From an uncultured Alistipes sp. (lineage in GTDB: Bacteria; Bacteroidota; Bacteroidia; Bacteroidales; Rikenellaceae), in NCBI GenBank assembly GCA_900768045.1, contig CAAGBL010000070.1:1-10704 (forward strand): a DNA stretch of 10,704 nt, read 5' to 3'. The translations under genes and the position numbers were made by a program. Below are positions 1-6,353 of this stretch, piece after piece. The notes under the pieces were generated by a model. It saw nothing but the letters and a program-made list of their open reading frames with translations. It did not search any database and was not told the DNA's origin. Numbering within the stretch: position 1 is the stretch's first letter; the number at the start of each line of letters is the position of its first letter.

Positions 1-57
1 GGTACTGCCCATTGACGAGATAATTCGTTAGCGGCAGTAGATGATGACTTATCACAA
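1..57 (+). repeat. structured intergenic repeat, copy 0 (3' part only)
   Basis: This is the right half of the repeat family described for copies 1-3; the left half lies outside the window. It keeps the apical GTAC (2-5, as GGTAC), the stem segment TGCCCATTG (6-14) and the conserved right end CTTATCACAA (48-57). It matches the reverse complement of copy 2 closely: both share GTACTGCCCATTG, then GGCAGTAGATG, then CTTATCACAA at similar spacing. It lies 6 bases before copy 1 in the same orientation, so the two form a tandem pair. No coding capacity is visible. Confidence 0.7.
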
Positions 58-63
58 GAAATA

Positions 64-192
64 AATTTGTTGTCAGAAGGGCGCCGAGTGCTACACTCGG
101 CAAAAATGGCGACGATGGGTAGTACTTTGCGTACGTCCCATTGTCGCCATTTTTTGTTAGGGGCCGCAATCGACCCCTTATCACAACAAATT
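64..192 (+). repeat. structured intergenic repeat, copy 1 (complete)
   Basis: The element is about 129 bp and folds as a whole. Bases 64-81 pair with 175-192 at 16 of 18 positions; the exceptions are a C-C and a G-A mismatch flanking an A-T pair. Inside are an 8-bp hairpin (83-90 with 94-101), a central 18-bp stem (102-119 with 137-154, one G-T wobble) capped by GTAC-TTTGC-GTAC (122-134), and a small hairpin (159-178) that competes with the outer stem. The A/T-flanked central stem would also act as an intrinsic terminator in either direction, including for panB. The last two bases overlap the panB stop codon. It could be a MITE-like repeat or a structured RNA; its mobility and function are not shown. 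Confidence 0.8.
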
Positions 193-1006
193 AATATTGT
201 TCTTTCTCATTAGGGAAATCACGACTCTTCACGTCGTCAACGTAGTGGCCTACAGCCTCGGAAATAACAGTACCAAGGTCGGCATAGCGACGAAGGAAGC
301 GTGGTGAGAATGCCTGAGTGATGCCGAGCATGTCGTGTGCTACGAGCACCTGACCATCAGTTGCGCCACCAGCACCGATGCCTATAGTTGGGATATGCAA
401 CTCCTTAGATACGCGCTCGCCAAGCACCGCAGGGATCTTCTCAAGGACTATGGCAAAGCAGCCTGCCTCCTCCAAGAGTTTAGCATCACGCATAAGCTTC
501 TCGGCCTCAGCCTCGCTCTTAGCACGCACGTTATATGTTCCGAACTTATGGATAGACTGTGGCATAAGTCCGAGGTGGCCCATAACGGGGATACCTGCCG
601 AGAGAATACGCTGGATAGACTCCAACACCTCCTCGCCACCTTCGAGCTTCACAGCATCGGCCTCGGTCTCCTTCATAATGCGGACCGCCGAGTCGAGAGC
701 CAACTTCGAGTTACCCTGGTAAGTACCGAAAGGTAGGTCAACGACAACCAAGGCACGCTCTACGGCACGAACAACCGACTTAGCGTGATAAATCATCATA
801 TCGAGGGTGATAGGCAATGTTGTTTCAAAGCCCGCCATGACGTTTGCAGCAGAGTCGCCAACAAGGATAACGTCAACACCTGCCTGGTCAACAATCTTTG
901 CCATCGAGTAATCATAAGAGGTGAGCATAGCGATCTTCTCGCCACGCTGCTTCATCTCGGTAAGTCGCAGAGTAGTAACTGCTCTTACTGTGCTTTCAAC
1001 TGACAT
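191..1006 (-). CDS. panB: 3-methyl-2-oxobutanoate hydroxymethyltransferase (ketopantoate hydroxymethyltransferase)
   Basis: This enzyme transfers a hydroxymethyl group from 5,10-methylene-tetrahydrofolate to 2-oxoisovalerate to give ketopantoate, the first committed step of pantothenate and CoA synthesis, in the cytoplasm. The 271-residue product has the usual family length and a complete TIM-barrel pattern: MLTSYDY (27-33), VGDS (49-52, metal and substrate binding), TTLPIT (62-67), VVVDLPFGTYQ (87-97, metal-ligand Asp90), VKLEGG (119-124), GHLGLMPQS (143-151), VLEKIP (187-192, the conserved active-site Glu189) and GIGAG. The ATG at 1006 has a good promoter 30 bases upstream. The TAA stop lies at the end of repeat copy 1, whose strong hairpin probably terminates the transcript. 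No panC or panD is adjacent. No key residue is missing. Confidence 0.97.
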   Translation of the reverse strand: MSVESTVRAVTTLRLTEMKQRGEKIAMLTSYDYSMAKIVDQAGVDVILVGDSAANVMAGFETTLPITLDMMIYHAKSVVRAVERALVVVDLPFGTYQGNSKLALDSAVRIMKETEADAVKLEGGEEVLESIQRILSAGIPVMGHLGLMPQSIHKFGTYNVRAKSEAEAEKLMRDAKLLEEAGCFAIVLEKIPAVLGERVSKELHIPTIGIGAGGATDGQVLVAHDMLGITQAFSPRFLRRYADLGTVISEAVGHYVDDVKSRDFPNEKEQY

Positions 1007-1035
1007 AATATGCGTTGTTTTATTCTATTATTATG

Positions 1036-1065
1036 CAAATATAACACACCTAAGCGAAAAAACAA
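1036..1065 (-). promoter_or_regulatory. panB promoter (Bacteroidota type)
   Basis: On the minus strand, TTG (1063-1065) is followed by 19 bases and TATATTTG (1036-1043). This matches the Bacteroidota sigma factor pattern TTG-N19-21-TAnnTTTG. Transcription should start near 1030, giving a leader of about 24 bases before the panB ATG. Confidence 0.8.
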
Positions 1066-1086
1066 AATATATAACCATTTTCGCCA

Positions 1087-1500
1087 CTACTCAATCTCCT
1101 TGATGCTCGTCAAGAGGTAGACATCGTAGACATATTGCGCCGCATCGTCGTAGCGCAAGACCATAAAGACATCGAACCTCGGAGATATAAATTCGCCAAG
1201 TGTGGCATACCTCTCACTCTCAACACGGTAGTATCTAAGCTCGTTGTTATACTCGATATAGTACTGCGTGAGCACCACCCCGCCCTCCGTTGCACGGGCA
1301 AAGGCATTACGCTCGGAGCTATATACAAAATAGAGCGTATCTCCCTCATAATTAGGGCGAACGTGCTTATTAAAAAGTATATTTACAGACCAATCTACAT
1401 GCTTAGAAAATTTGTAGGTATAGCCATATAATTTATCCTGAGCATCTGCCGAGAGGGCAAATGCCGAGAGTAGGAAAAACATCAAAAATAGTCGTCTCAT
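1087..1500 (-). CDS. small secreted protein of unknown function
   Basis: I do not recognise this protein. The 137-residue product starts MRRLFLMFF and has a clear signal peptide: basic start, hydrophobic core to about residue 17, and a likely cleavage after ADA (18-20) before Gln21. The mature part is about 117 residues, rich in Tyr, Val and charged residues in alternating patterns (for example TLYFVYSSE and VYDVYLLTS), which suggests beta strands. No Cys or catalytic motif is obvious. I chose the ATG at 1500; the same frame can be extended to a TTG at 1518, but that adds six polar residues before the signal peptide. The gene stops 81 bases before panB on the same strand, but panB has its own promoter in that gap. 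It is probably periplasmic or exported. Confidence 0.75.
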   Translation of the reverse strand: MRRLFLMFFLLSAFALSADAQDKLYGYTYKFSKHVDWSVNILFNKHVRPNYEGDTLYFVYSSERNAFARATEGGVVLTQYYIEYNNELRYYRVESERYATLGEFISPRFDVFMVLRYDDAAQYVYDVYLLTSIKEIE

Positions 1501-1530
1501 AGTCGCATCAATAGACAATGTTGTCTACTA

Positions 1531-1561
1531 CAAATTTAAGATATTTTTCCTTGCAGCACAA
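1531..1561 (-). promoter_or_regulatory. promoter of the secreted-protein gene
   Basis: On the minus strand, TTG (1559-1561), a 20-base spacer and TAAATTTG (1531-1538) form a Bacteroidota-type promoter. The expected start near 1525 leaves about 25 bases before the ATG at 1500, which also supports that start codon. It diverges from the rimP promoter, whose -33 element begins only 28 bases away. Confidence 0.75.
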
Positions 1562-1589
1562 CTTTTTTGGCAAAAAATACCTATATATA

Positions 1590-1620
1590 TTGGTATTTCG
1601 GGAAATTATGCCTATATTTG
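1590..1620 (+). promoter_or_regulatory. promoter of the rimP-nusA-infB operon
   Basis: TTGG (1590-1593), a 19-base spacer and TATATTTG (1613-1620) form a near-ideal Bacteroidota promoter. Transcription would start at about 1626, giving a leader of roughly 92 bases before rimP. Confidence 0.85.
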
Positions 1621-1640
1621 CAACGTAATTAAGCGAGAGT

Positions 1641-1661
1641 AAGGGGACGGAGAGTCCCCTT
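1641..1661 (+). promoter_or_regulatory. hairpin in the rimP leader
   Basis: AAGGGGAC (1641-1648) pairs perfectly with GTCCCCTT (1654-1661) around a GGAGA loop, about 15 bases after the expected transcription start. It is followed by TATTTCG, a weak T-run, so it could be a leader structure that stabilises the mRNA, binds a regulator or causes partial termination. Regulation of this operon through its leader would fit its role in ribosome supply, but that is inference. Confidence 0.6.
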
Positions 1662-1718
1662 ATTTCGTCTATCTACCGAAACATCTGATTCACAGAAGAG
1701 ATAAAAAATTTTATATAT

Positions 1719-2186
1719 ATGATTGATGCAAAACGAGTTATAGAGATTGCCGAGAGACAGCTTCAAGATAGCGATATCTTTGTTGTCGAGTGCAAGACAT
1801 CGCCTATGGGCGAGATTGAGCTTTTAATAGATAGCGACACCGCTGTAAAATTGGAGGATTGCGCAGCCCTAAATCGTGCTATTGAGGCAGAGCTCGACCG
1901 TGAGGTTGAGGACTATTCACTTATGGTAGCCTCAGCAGGCATTGGCTCAGAGCTCAAGCTATTGCGTCAGTATCGCAAAATCATCGGCAGCTCTGTTGAG
2001 GTGCTTCTCAAGGACGGCATCAAGATTCTTGCGAAGCTCAACGATGCAACAGAAGATGGCATCACCCTCTCGTACGAGGAGAAGCAGATGGTAGAGGGCA
2101 AGAAGCGTAAGGTTACGGTAGAGGTTACCAAAGAGTACAAGTGGGAGGAGATTAAGTACACTAAGGAGTATCTCGACTTTAAGTAG
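1719..2186 (+). CDS. rimP: ribosome maturation factor RimP
   Basis: RimP binds the free 30S subunit and helps late maturation, including assembly around the central pseudoknot. The 155-residue product has the family length and two-domain layout: an N-terminal alpha/beta domain (about 1-80, with VIEIAERQL and the beta strands around EIELLIDSD) and a C-terminal SM-like barrel (about 85-155). The junction motif VASAGIGSELKLLRQYRK (68-85) corresponds to the family's conserved V-S-S-P-G-L-D-R-P-L segment, with Ala replacing the usual Pro. It is the first gene of the operon, 55 bases before nusA, in the conserved order rimP-nusA-infB. The start follows an A/T-rich stretch without Shine-Dalgarno, as usual in this phylum. 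Confidence 0.95.
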   Translation: MIDAKRVIEIAERQLQDSDIFVVECKTSPMGEIELLIDSDTAVKLEDCAALNRAIEAELDREVEDYSLMVASAGIGSELKLLRQYRKIIGSSVEVLLKDGIKILAKLNDATEDGITLSYEEKQMVEGKKRKVTVEVTKEYKWEEIKYTKEYLDFK

Positions 2187-2241
2187 GCGACCACCTACCA
2201 TAAAAAAGCAAACAATAAACAAAACAAAATATAAAAGCAAC

Positions 2242-3471
2242 ATGAAGTACATTAACCTAATCAGCAACTTTGCTGAGTTCAAAGAGTTGAAGAGCATCGA
2301 CAACACCACACTTATCGGTGTTTTGGAGGATGTATTCCGCCATGCCCTTCAGAAGCAGTTCGAGAGCGATGAGAACTTCGATGTTATCATCAACCCTGAG
2401 AAGGGAGATCTCGAGATTTGGCGCAACCGTACCGTTGTCGAGGACAACAACGTGGAGAATCCTAACACCGAGATTTCACTCTCAGACGTTAAGGCTATCG
2501 ATCCATCGTACGAGTTGGGCGACGAGTATGTTGACCAGATTGACATGACACAGTTTGGTCGTCGTGCTGTTTTGTCACTACGTCAGAACCTCGCATCACG
2601 CATCCTCGACTTGGAGAAGGCGGCTTTATTCGAGAAGTACTCTGAGCGTGTAGGCGAGATTATCACTGGTGAGGTTTACCAGGTATGGAAGAAGGAGGTG
2701 CTTGTTCGTGACGACGAGGATAACGACCTCGTATTGCCAAAGGGCGAGCAGATTCCTAACGACTTCTACCGCAAGGGTGACGCTATCAAGGCTATCGTAA
2801 AGTCGGTTGAGATGAACAACAACCAGCCACGCATCATTCTTTCACGTACCGACAACCAGTTCCTCGAGCGTCTGTTCGAGCAGGAGGTACCTGAGATCTA
2901 CGATGGTCTTATTACCATCAAGAAGATTGCTCGCATTCCTGGCGAGCGTGCTAAGGTTGCCGTTGAGTCATACGACGACCGTATCGATCCAGTAGGCGCA
3001 TGCGTGGGCATGAAGGGTTCACGTATCTACACTATTGTCAAGGAGCTTCGCAACGAGAATATCGACGTTGTTAACTACACAGCAAACACATCTCTAATGA
3101 TTCAGCGTTCGTTGAATCCTGCGAAGATATCTACAATTACTATCGACGAGGAGCGTAAGACAGCATCTGTGTACCTTAAGCCTGAGGAGGTATCTTTGGC
3201 TATCGGTAAGGGTGGTCTTAACATCCGTCTATCAAAGCTCTTGACAGGCTACGACATCGACGTATATCGTGAGATCGAGGAGGAGGACGTAGCACTTACA
3301 GAGTTCTCAGACGAGATTGAGGGCTGGATTATCGAGGCGTTGAAGAGCGCAGGTTGCGACACCGCAAAGAGCGTATTGGAGCTATCGGTAGAGGAGATTG
3401 CACAGCGTGCCGACCTCGAGGTTGAGCAGGCAGCAGAGGTAGTAGCTATCCTCAAGGCAGAGTTTGAGTAG
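2242..3471 (+). CDS. nusA: transcription termination/antitermination factor NusA
   Basis: NusA binds RNA polymerase and nascent RNA, controls pausing and termination, and takes part in rRNA antitermination. The 409-residue product shows the expected domains in order: N-terminal polymerase-binding domain (about 1-125), S1 domain (about 135-202, ending in RIILSRT), KH1 (about 230-290, with VGACVGMKGSRI at 251-262) and KH2 (about 297-345, with the GxxG loop in AIGKGGLNIRL at 320-330). A short acidic helical tail follows (about 350-409). Its last part, with SVEEIAQRADLEVEQAAEVV, looks like a single helix-hairpin-helix unit rather than the two acidic repeats of E. coli NusA. It lies 27 bases upstream of infB and is almost certainly co-transcribed with it. 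The start is preceded by an A-rich leader. Confidence 0.97.
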   Translation: MKYINLISNFAEFKELKSIDNTTLIGVLEDVFRHALQKQFESDENFDVIINPEKGDLEIWRNRTVVEDNNVENPNTEISLSDVKAIDPSYELGDEYVDQIDMTQFGRRAVLSLRQNLASRILDLEKAALFEKYSERVGEIITGEVYQVWKKEVLVRDDEDNDLVLPKGEQIPNDFYRKGDAIKAIVKSVEMNNNQPRIILSRTDNQFLERLFEQEVPEIYDGLITIKKIARIPGERAKVAVESYDDRIDPVGACVGMKGSRIYTIVKELRNENIDVVNYTANTSLMIQRSLNPAKISTITIDEERKTASVYLKPEEVSLAIGKGGLNIRLSKLLTGYDIDVYREIEEEDVALTEFSDEIEGWIIEALKSAGCDTAKSVLELSVEEIAQRADLEVEQAAEVVAILKAEFE

Positions 3472-3498
3472 TCTAACAGTTAACAAAACACGAAATTA

Positions 3499-6156
3499 AT
3501 GGATAACAATAAAAAGATAAGGCTCATACAGGTTGCTAAGGAGTTTAAGGTAGGTTTCAACACCCTCGCCGATTTTCTCCAGCGCAAGGGCCTACAGAGC
3601 GACTGCTCACCATCATCGCCCGTTTCAGCTGAGGTTTACGCCGTATTAGAGAGAGAGTTTGGCGCCAACCGCAAGGCTGGTGGCGAGCGTGATGCTGTGC
3701 GTGAGCGCATCCAGCAGAAGGGCTCAGTGAGCATCAACACACAGAACCAAAAGAGTGACGATGAGGAGGATGAGGTAATCATCAAGAGCAACATCGTAAA
3801 CGTAAAGGAGGAGGTGCGTGGCCCAAAGATTTTGGGTAAGATCGACCTCAACAAGAAGCCTGAGCCAAAGAAGGAGGAGCCAAAACCTGTTGTTGAGGAG
3901 CCTAAGAAGGAGGAGCCAAAGCCAGTTGTTGAGTCAAAGCCAGCTGCTGCTGAGGAGCCTAAGCGAGACTCTGTGTTCCGCCCAGATGTTGAGCACCTCG
4001 GCGGCCCAAAGATTCTTGGCACTATGGACGTGTCGAACATGGTTCCTGGTGGCAAGCACAAGCGCAAGCGTCTCGAGAAGGAGAAGGTAAATGTTGCTAA
4101 GGAGGGTAAAAATGTTGGTAAGCAGGAGAAGGGCGGCAATAACAACAATAACGCTCAGCGCCAGCAGCAGAATCAGCAGAACAAGCAGCAGGAGCAGCAG
4201 TCAAAGAAGAACAAGAAGCAGAACAAGCAGCAGCCAAAGCCTGTAGTACGTCCTGAGGTTTCGGACGAGGAGGTATCAAAGCAGATTAAGGATACCTTGG
4301 CACGTCTTACCGCTAAGGGTACTAAGTCGAAGGGTGCTAAATATCGTAAGGAGAAGCGTGAGGAGGTTCGTGAGCGCATGAACGAGGAGATCGAGCGCGA
4401 GGAGATGGAGCGCAGCGTGCTCAAGGTAACTGAGTTTGTTACCGTGAGTGAGCTCGCTACCATGATGAACGTATCGCCAATGGAGGTTATCTCTGCATGT
4501 ATGAACCTCGGCTTGATGGTATCTATCAACCAGCGTCTCGATGCTGAGGCCTTGGTAGTTGTTGCCGAGGAGTTTGGCTTCAAGGTAGAGTTCGTATCAG
4601 TGGAGATTCAGGAGGCTATCGAGACCGACGCAGATACCGAGGAGGAGCTCGTGGCACGTCCACCTATCGTTACTGTAATGGGCCACGTAGACCACGGTAA
4701 GACATCGCTCTTGGATAATATCCGTAAGACAAACGTAACAGCAGGCGAGGCTGGTGGTATCACACAGCACATCGGCGCTTACTCAGTAGAGCTCAACGGT
4801 CAGAAAATCACATTCCTTGATACCCCAGGTCACGAGGCGTTTACCGCTATGCGTGCCCGTGGTGCTAAGATGACCGACGTAGCTATCATCATCGTTGCTG
4901 CCGACGACAGCGTCATGCCGCAGACCGTGGAGGCTATCAACCACGCCTCAGCAGCAGGTGTTCCTATGGTGTTTGCCATCAACAAGATGGATAAGCCACA
5001 GGCAAATGCTGACCGCATTCGTGAGCAGCTATCACAGATGAACTACCTTGTAGAGGATTGGGGTGGTAAGTATCAGTGCCAGGAGGTATCTGCAAAGCAG
5101 GGCCTCAACCTCGACAAGCTCCTTGAGAAGGTGTTGCTCGAGGCCGAGGTATTGGAGCTCAAGGCTAACCCTGATCGCAAGGCTACAGGTGCCGTTATCG
5201 AGTCGATGTTGGATAAGGGCCGTGGCTATGTAGCTACTATCATGGTGCAGAACGGTACGTTGCGTGTAGGCGATGTATTGCTCTCAGGAACATATACTGG
5301 CCGTGTTAAGGCGATGTTCGACGAGAATGGTCGCAAGGTAACTGAGGCAGGCCCATCAACACCTGTTCAGGTGCTTGGTCTTAACGGTGCGCCACAGGCG
5401 GGCGACACATTCAACGTTATGGACGACGACCGCTCAGCACGTGAGATTGCCAACAAGCGTGAGCAGTTGCAGCGTATGCAGGGCATCATGACTCAGAAGC
5501 ACGTAACACTCGACGAGATTGGTCGTCGTATCGCTATCGGCTCGTTCAAGGAGCTTAACATCATCGTTAAGGGTGACGTGGACGGATCTGTTGAGGCTAT
5601 GACAGGCTCGCTTATCAAGCTCTCTAAGGAGACCGTTCAGGTTAACGTTATCCACTCGGCTGTAGGTCAGATTTCGGAGAGCGACGTATTGCTCGCAGCA
5701 GCATCTAACGCCATCATCGTCGGCTTCCAGGTGCGTCCATCGGCTGCAGCACGCAAGGCTGCCGAGAAGGAGCAGATCGACATCCGCCTCTACTCTATCA
5801 TCTACGATGCTATCAACGAGATCAAGGATGCTATCGAGGGTATGTTGGAGCCAGTGATGAAGGAGGAGATTGTATGCTCTACCGAGGTTATGGAGACCTT
5901 CAAGATCTCGAAGGTGGGTACTGTTGCCGGCTGTATTGTGCGTGAGGGTAAGATGCAGCGTAACACTGCTATCCGCGTAATCCGTGACGGTATCGTAATC
6001 TACACTGGTAAGCTCGGCTCATTGCGCCGCTTCAAGGACGATGTTAAGGAGGTAACCGTAGGTCAGGACTGCGGTCTTAACATCGAGTCGTACAACGACA
6101 TCAAGGTTGGCGATATTATCGAGGGTTACGAGCAGGTAGAGGTAAAGCGCAAATAA
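3499..6156 (+). CDS. infB: translation initiation factor IF-2
   Basis: IF-2 is the GTPase that delivers initiator fMet-tRNA to the 30S subunit and promotes subunit joining. The 885-residue product has an N-terminal IF2N helix domain (about 5-52), a long disordered linker (about 60-300), a second IF2N-like domain (about 305-365), then the G domain: G1 GHVDHGKT (395-402), G2 in GGITQHIG (419-426), G3 DTPGHEAF (441-448), G4 NKMD (495-498) and G5 SAK (531-533). Domains II, III and the tRNA-binding C domain follow to the end. The linker holds Lys/Glu/Pro repeats, then an Asn/Gln/Lys-rich block (213-246), and a motif used twice, GPKILGKID (108-116) and GPKILGTMD (169-177). It ends 7 bases before repeat copy 2. 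Confidence 0.98.
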   Translation: MDNNKKIRLIQVAKEFKVGFNTLADFLQRKGLQSDCSPSSPVSAEVYAVLEREFGANRKAGGERDAVRERIQQKGSVSINTQNQKSDDEEDEVIIKSNIVNVKEEVRGPKILGKIDLNKKPEPKKEEPKPVVEEPKKEEPKPVVESKPAAAEEPKRDSVFRPDVEHLGGPKILGTMDVSNMVPGGKHKRKRLEKEKVNVAKEGKNVGKQEKGGNNNNNAQRQQQNQQNKQQEQQSKKNKKQNKQQPKPVVRPEVSDEEVSKQIKDTLARLTAKGTKSKGAKYRKEKREEVRERMNEEIEREEMERSVLKVTEFVTVSELATMMNVSPMEVISACMNLGLMVSINQRLDAEALVVVAEEFGFKVEFVSVEIQEAIETDADTEEELVARPPIVTVMGHVDHGKTSLLDNIRKTNVTAGEAGGITQHIGAYSVELNGQKITFLDTPGHEAFTAMRARGAKMTDVAIIIVAADDSVMPQTVEAINHASAAGVPMVFAINKMDKPQANADRIREQLSQMNYLVEDWGGKYQCQEVSAKQGLNLDKLLEKVLLEAEVLELKANPDRKATGAVIESMLDKGRGYVATIMVQNGTLRVGDVLLSGTYTGRVKAMFDENGRKVTEAGPSTPVQVLGLNGAPQAGDTFNVMDDDRSAREIANKREQLQRMQGIMTQKHVTLDEIGRRIAIGSFKELNIIVKGDVDGSVEAMTGSLIKLSKETVQVNVIHSAVGQISESDVLLAAASNAIIVGFQVRPSAAARKAAEKEQIDIRLYSIIYDAINEIKDAIEGMLEPVMKEEIVCSTEVMETFKISKVGTVAGCIVREGKMQRNTAIRVIRDGIVIYTGKLGSLRRFKDDVKEVTVGQDCGLNIESYNDIKVGDIIEGYEQVEVKRK

Positions 6157-6163
6157 TTAATCT

Positions 6164-6280
6164 TTGTGATAAGCAGCCATCTACTGCCGTTAACAAGATA
6201 TCTCTGCAATGGGCAGTACGCTTTAGTACAGCCCATCGCAGATAATTTTGCCGAGCGTTGTATCTGACTACTTCTAACAA
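6164..6280 (-). repeat. structured intergenic repeat, copy 2 (complete, inverted)
   Basis: This copy is in the opposite orientation to copies 0, 1 and 3. The conserved ends are TTGTGATAAG (6164-6173) and CTTCTAACAA (6271-6280), which are the reverse complements of the family's right and left ends. Read on the minus strand, the outer 15 bases pair with two mismatches at the same places as in copy 1, and some pairs have changed on both sides (GGG/CCC elsewhere, UAG/CUG here). The central stem (6206-6214 with 6231-6239, extended after a 2-base bulge by 6199-6203 with 6240-6244) carries the apical GTAC-6 bases-GTAC. Read on the plus strand, the same hairpin plus AATTTTG may end the infB transcript. 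Confidence 0.78.
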
Positions 6281-6353
6281 AAATTAGCAATGCGGAACTT
6301 ACCGCCTAACAAGCAAAAACTAACAAACAAAACCTAAAATAAAACTTAAAGAC
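6281..6353 (+). other. A-rich leader before the CoA-transferase; no clear promoter
   Basis: This stretch is poor in T and rich in AAC/AAA runs, as is typical of Bacteroidota translation starts, and has no Shine-Dalgarno site. I see no full TTG-N19-TAnnTTTG promoter. The only good -7 match nearby is TAATTTTG at 6243-6250, inside repeat copy 2, with no convincing -33 partner. The next gene is therefore either read through from infB or uses a promoter carried by the repeat. Confidence 0.4.

Noticed and set aside
1..192. The structured repeats as integron attC sites.
   Set aside because: Size and imperfect folded stems are similar, but the ends are TTGTTAGAAG...CTTATCACAA; attC sites need RYYYAAC at the left and GTTRRRY at the right. 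No integrase or gene cassettes are present.
335..736. Plus-strand open frames within panB.
   Set aside because: They are antisense shadows of a clearly coding gene with biased codons, and have no promoter or family match.
1501..1518. TTG at 1518 as start of the secreted-protein gene.
   Set aside because: The ATG at 1500 begins directly with the basic signal-peptide start and fits the promoter distance; the extension adds only polar residues.
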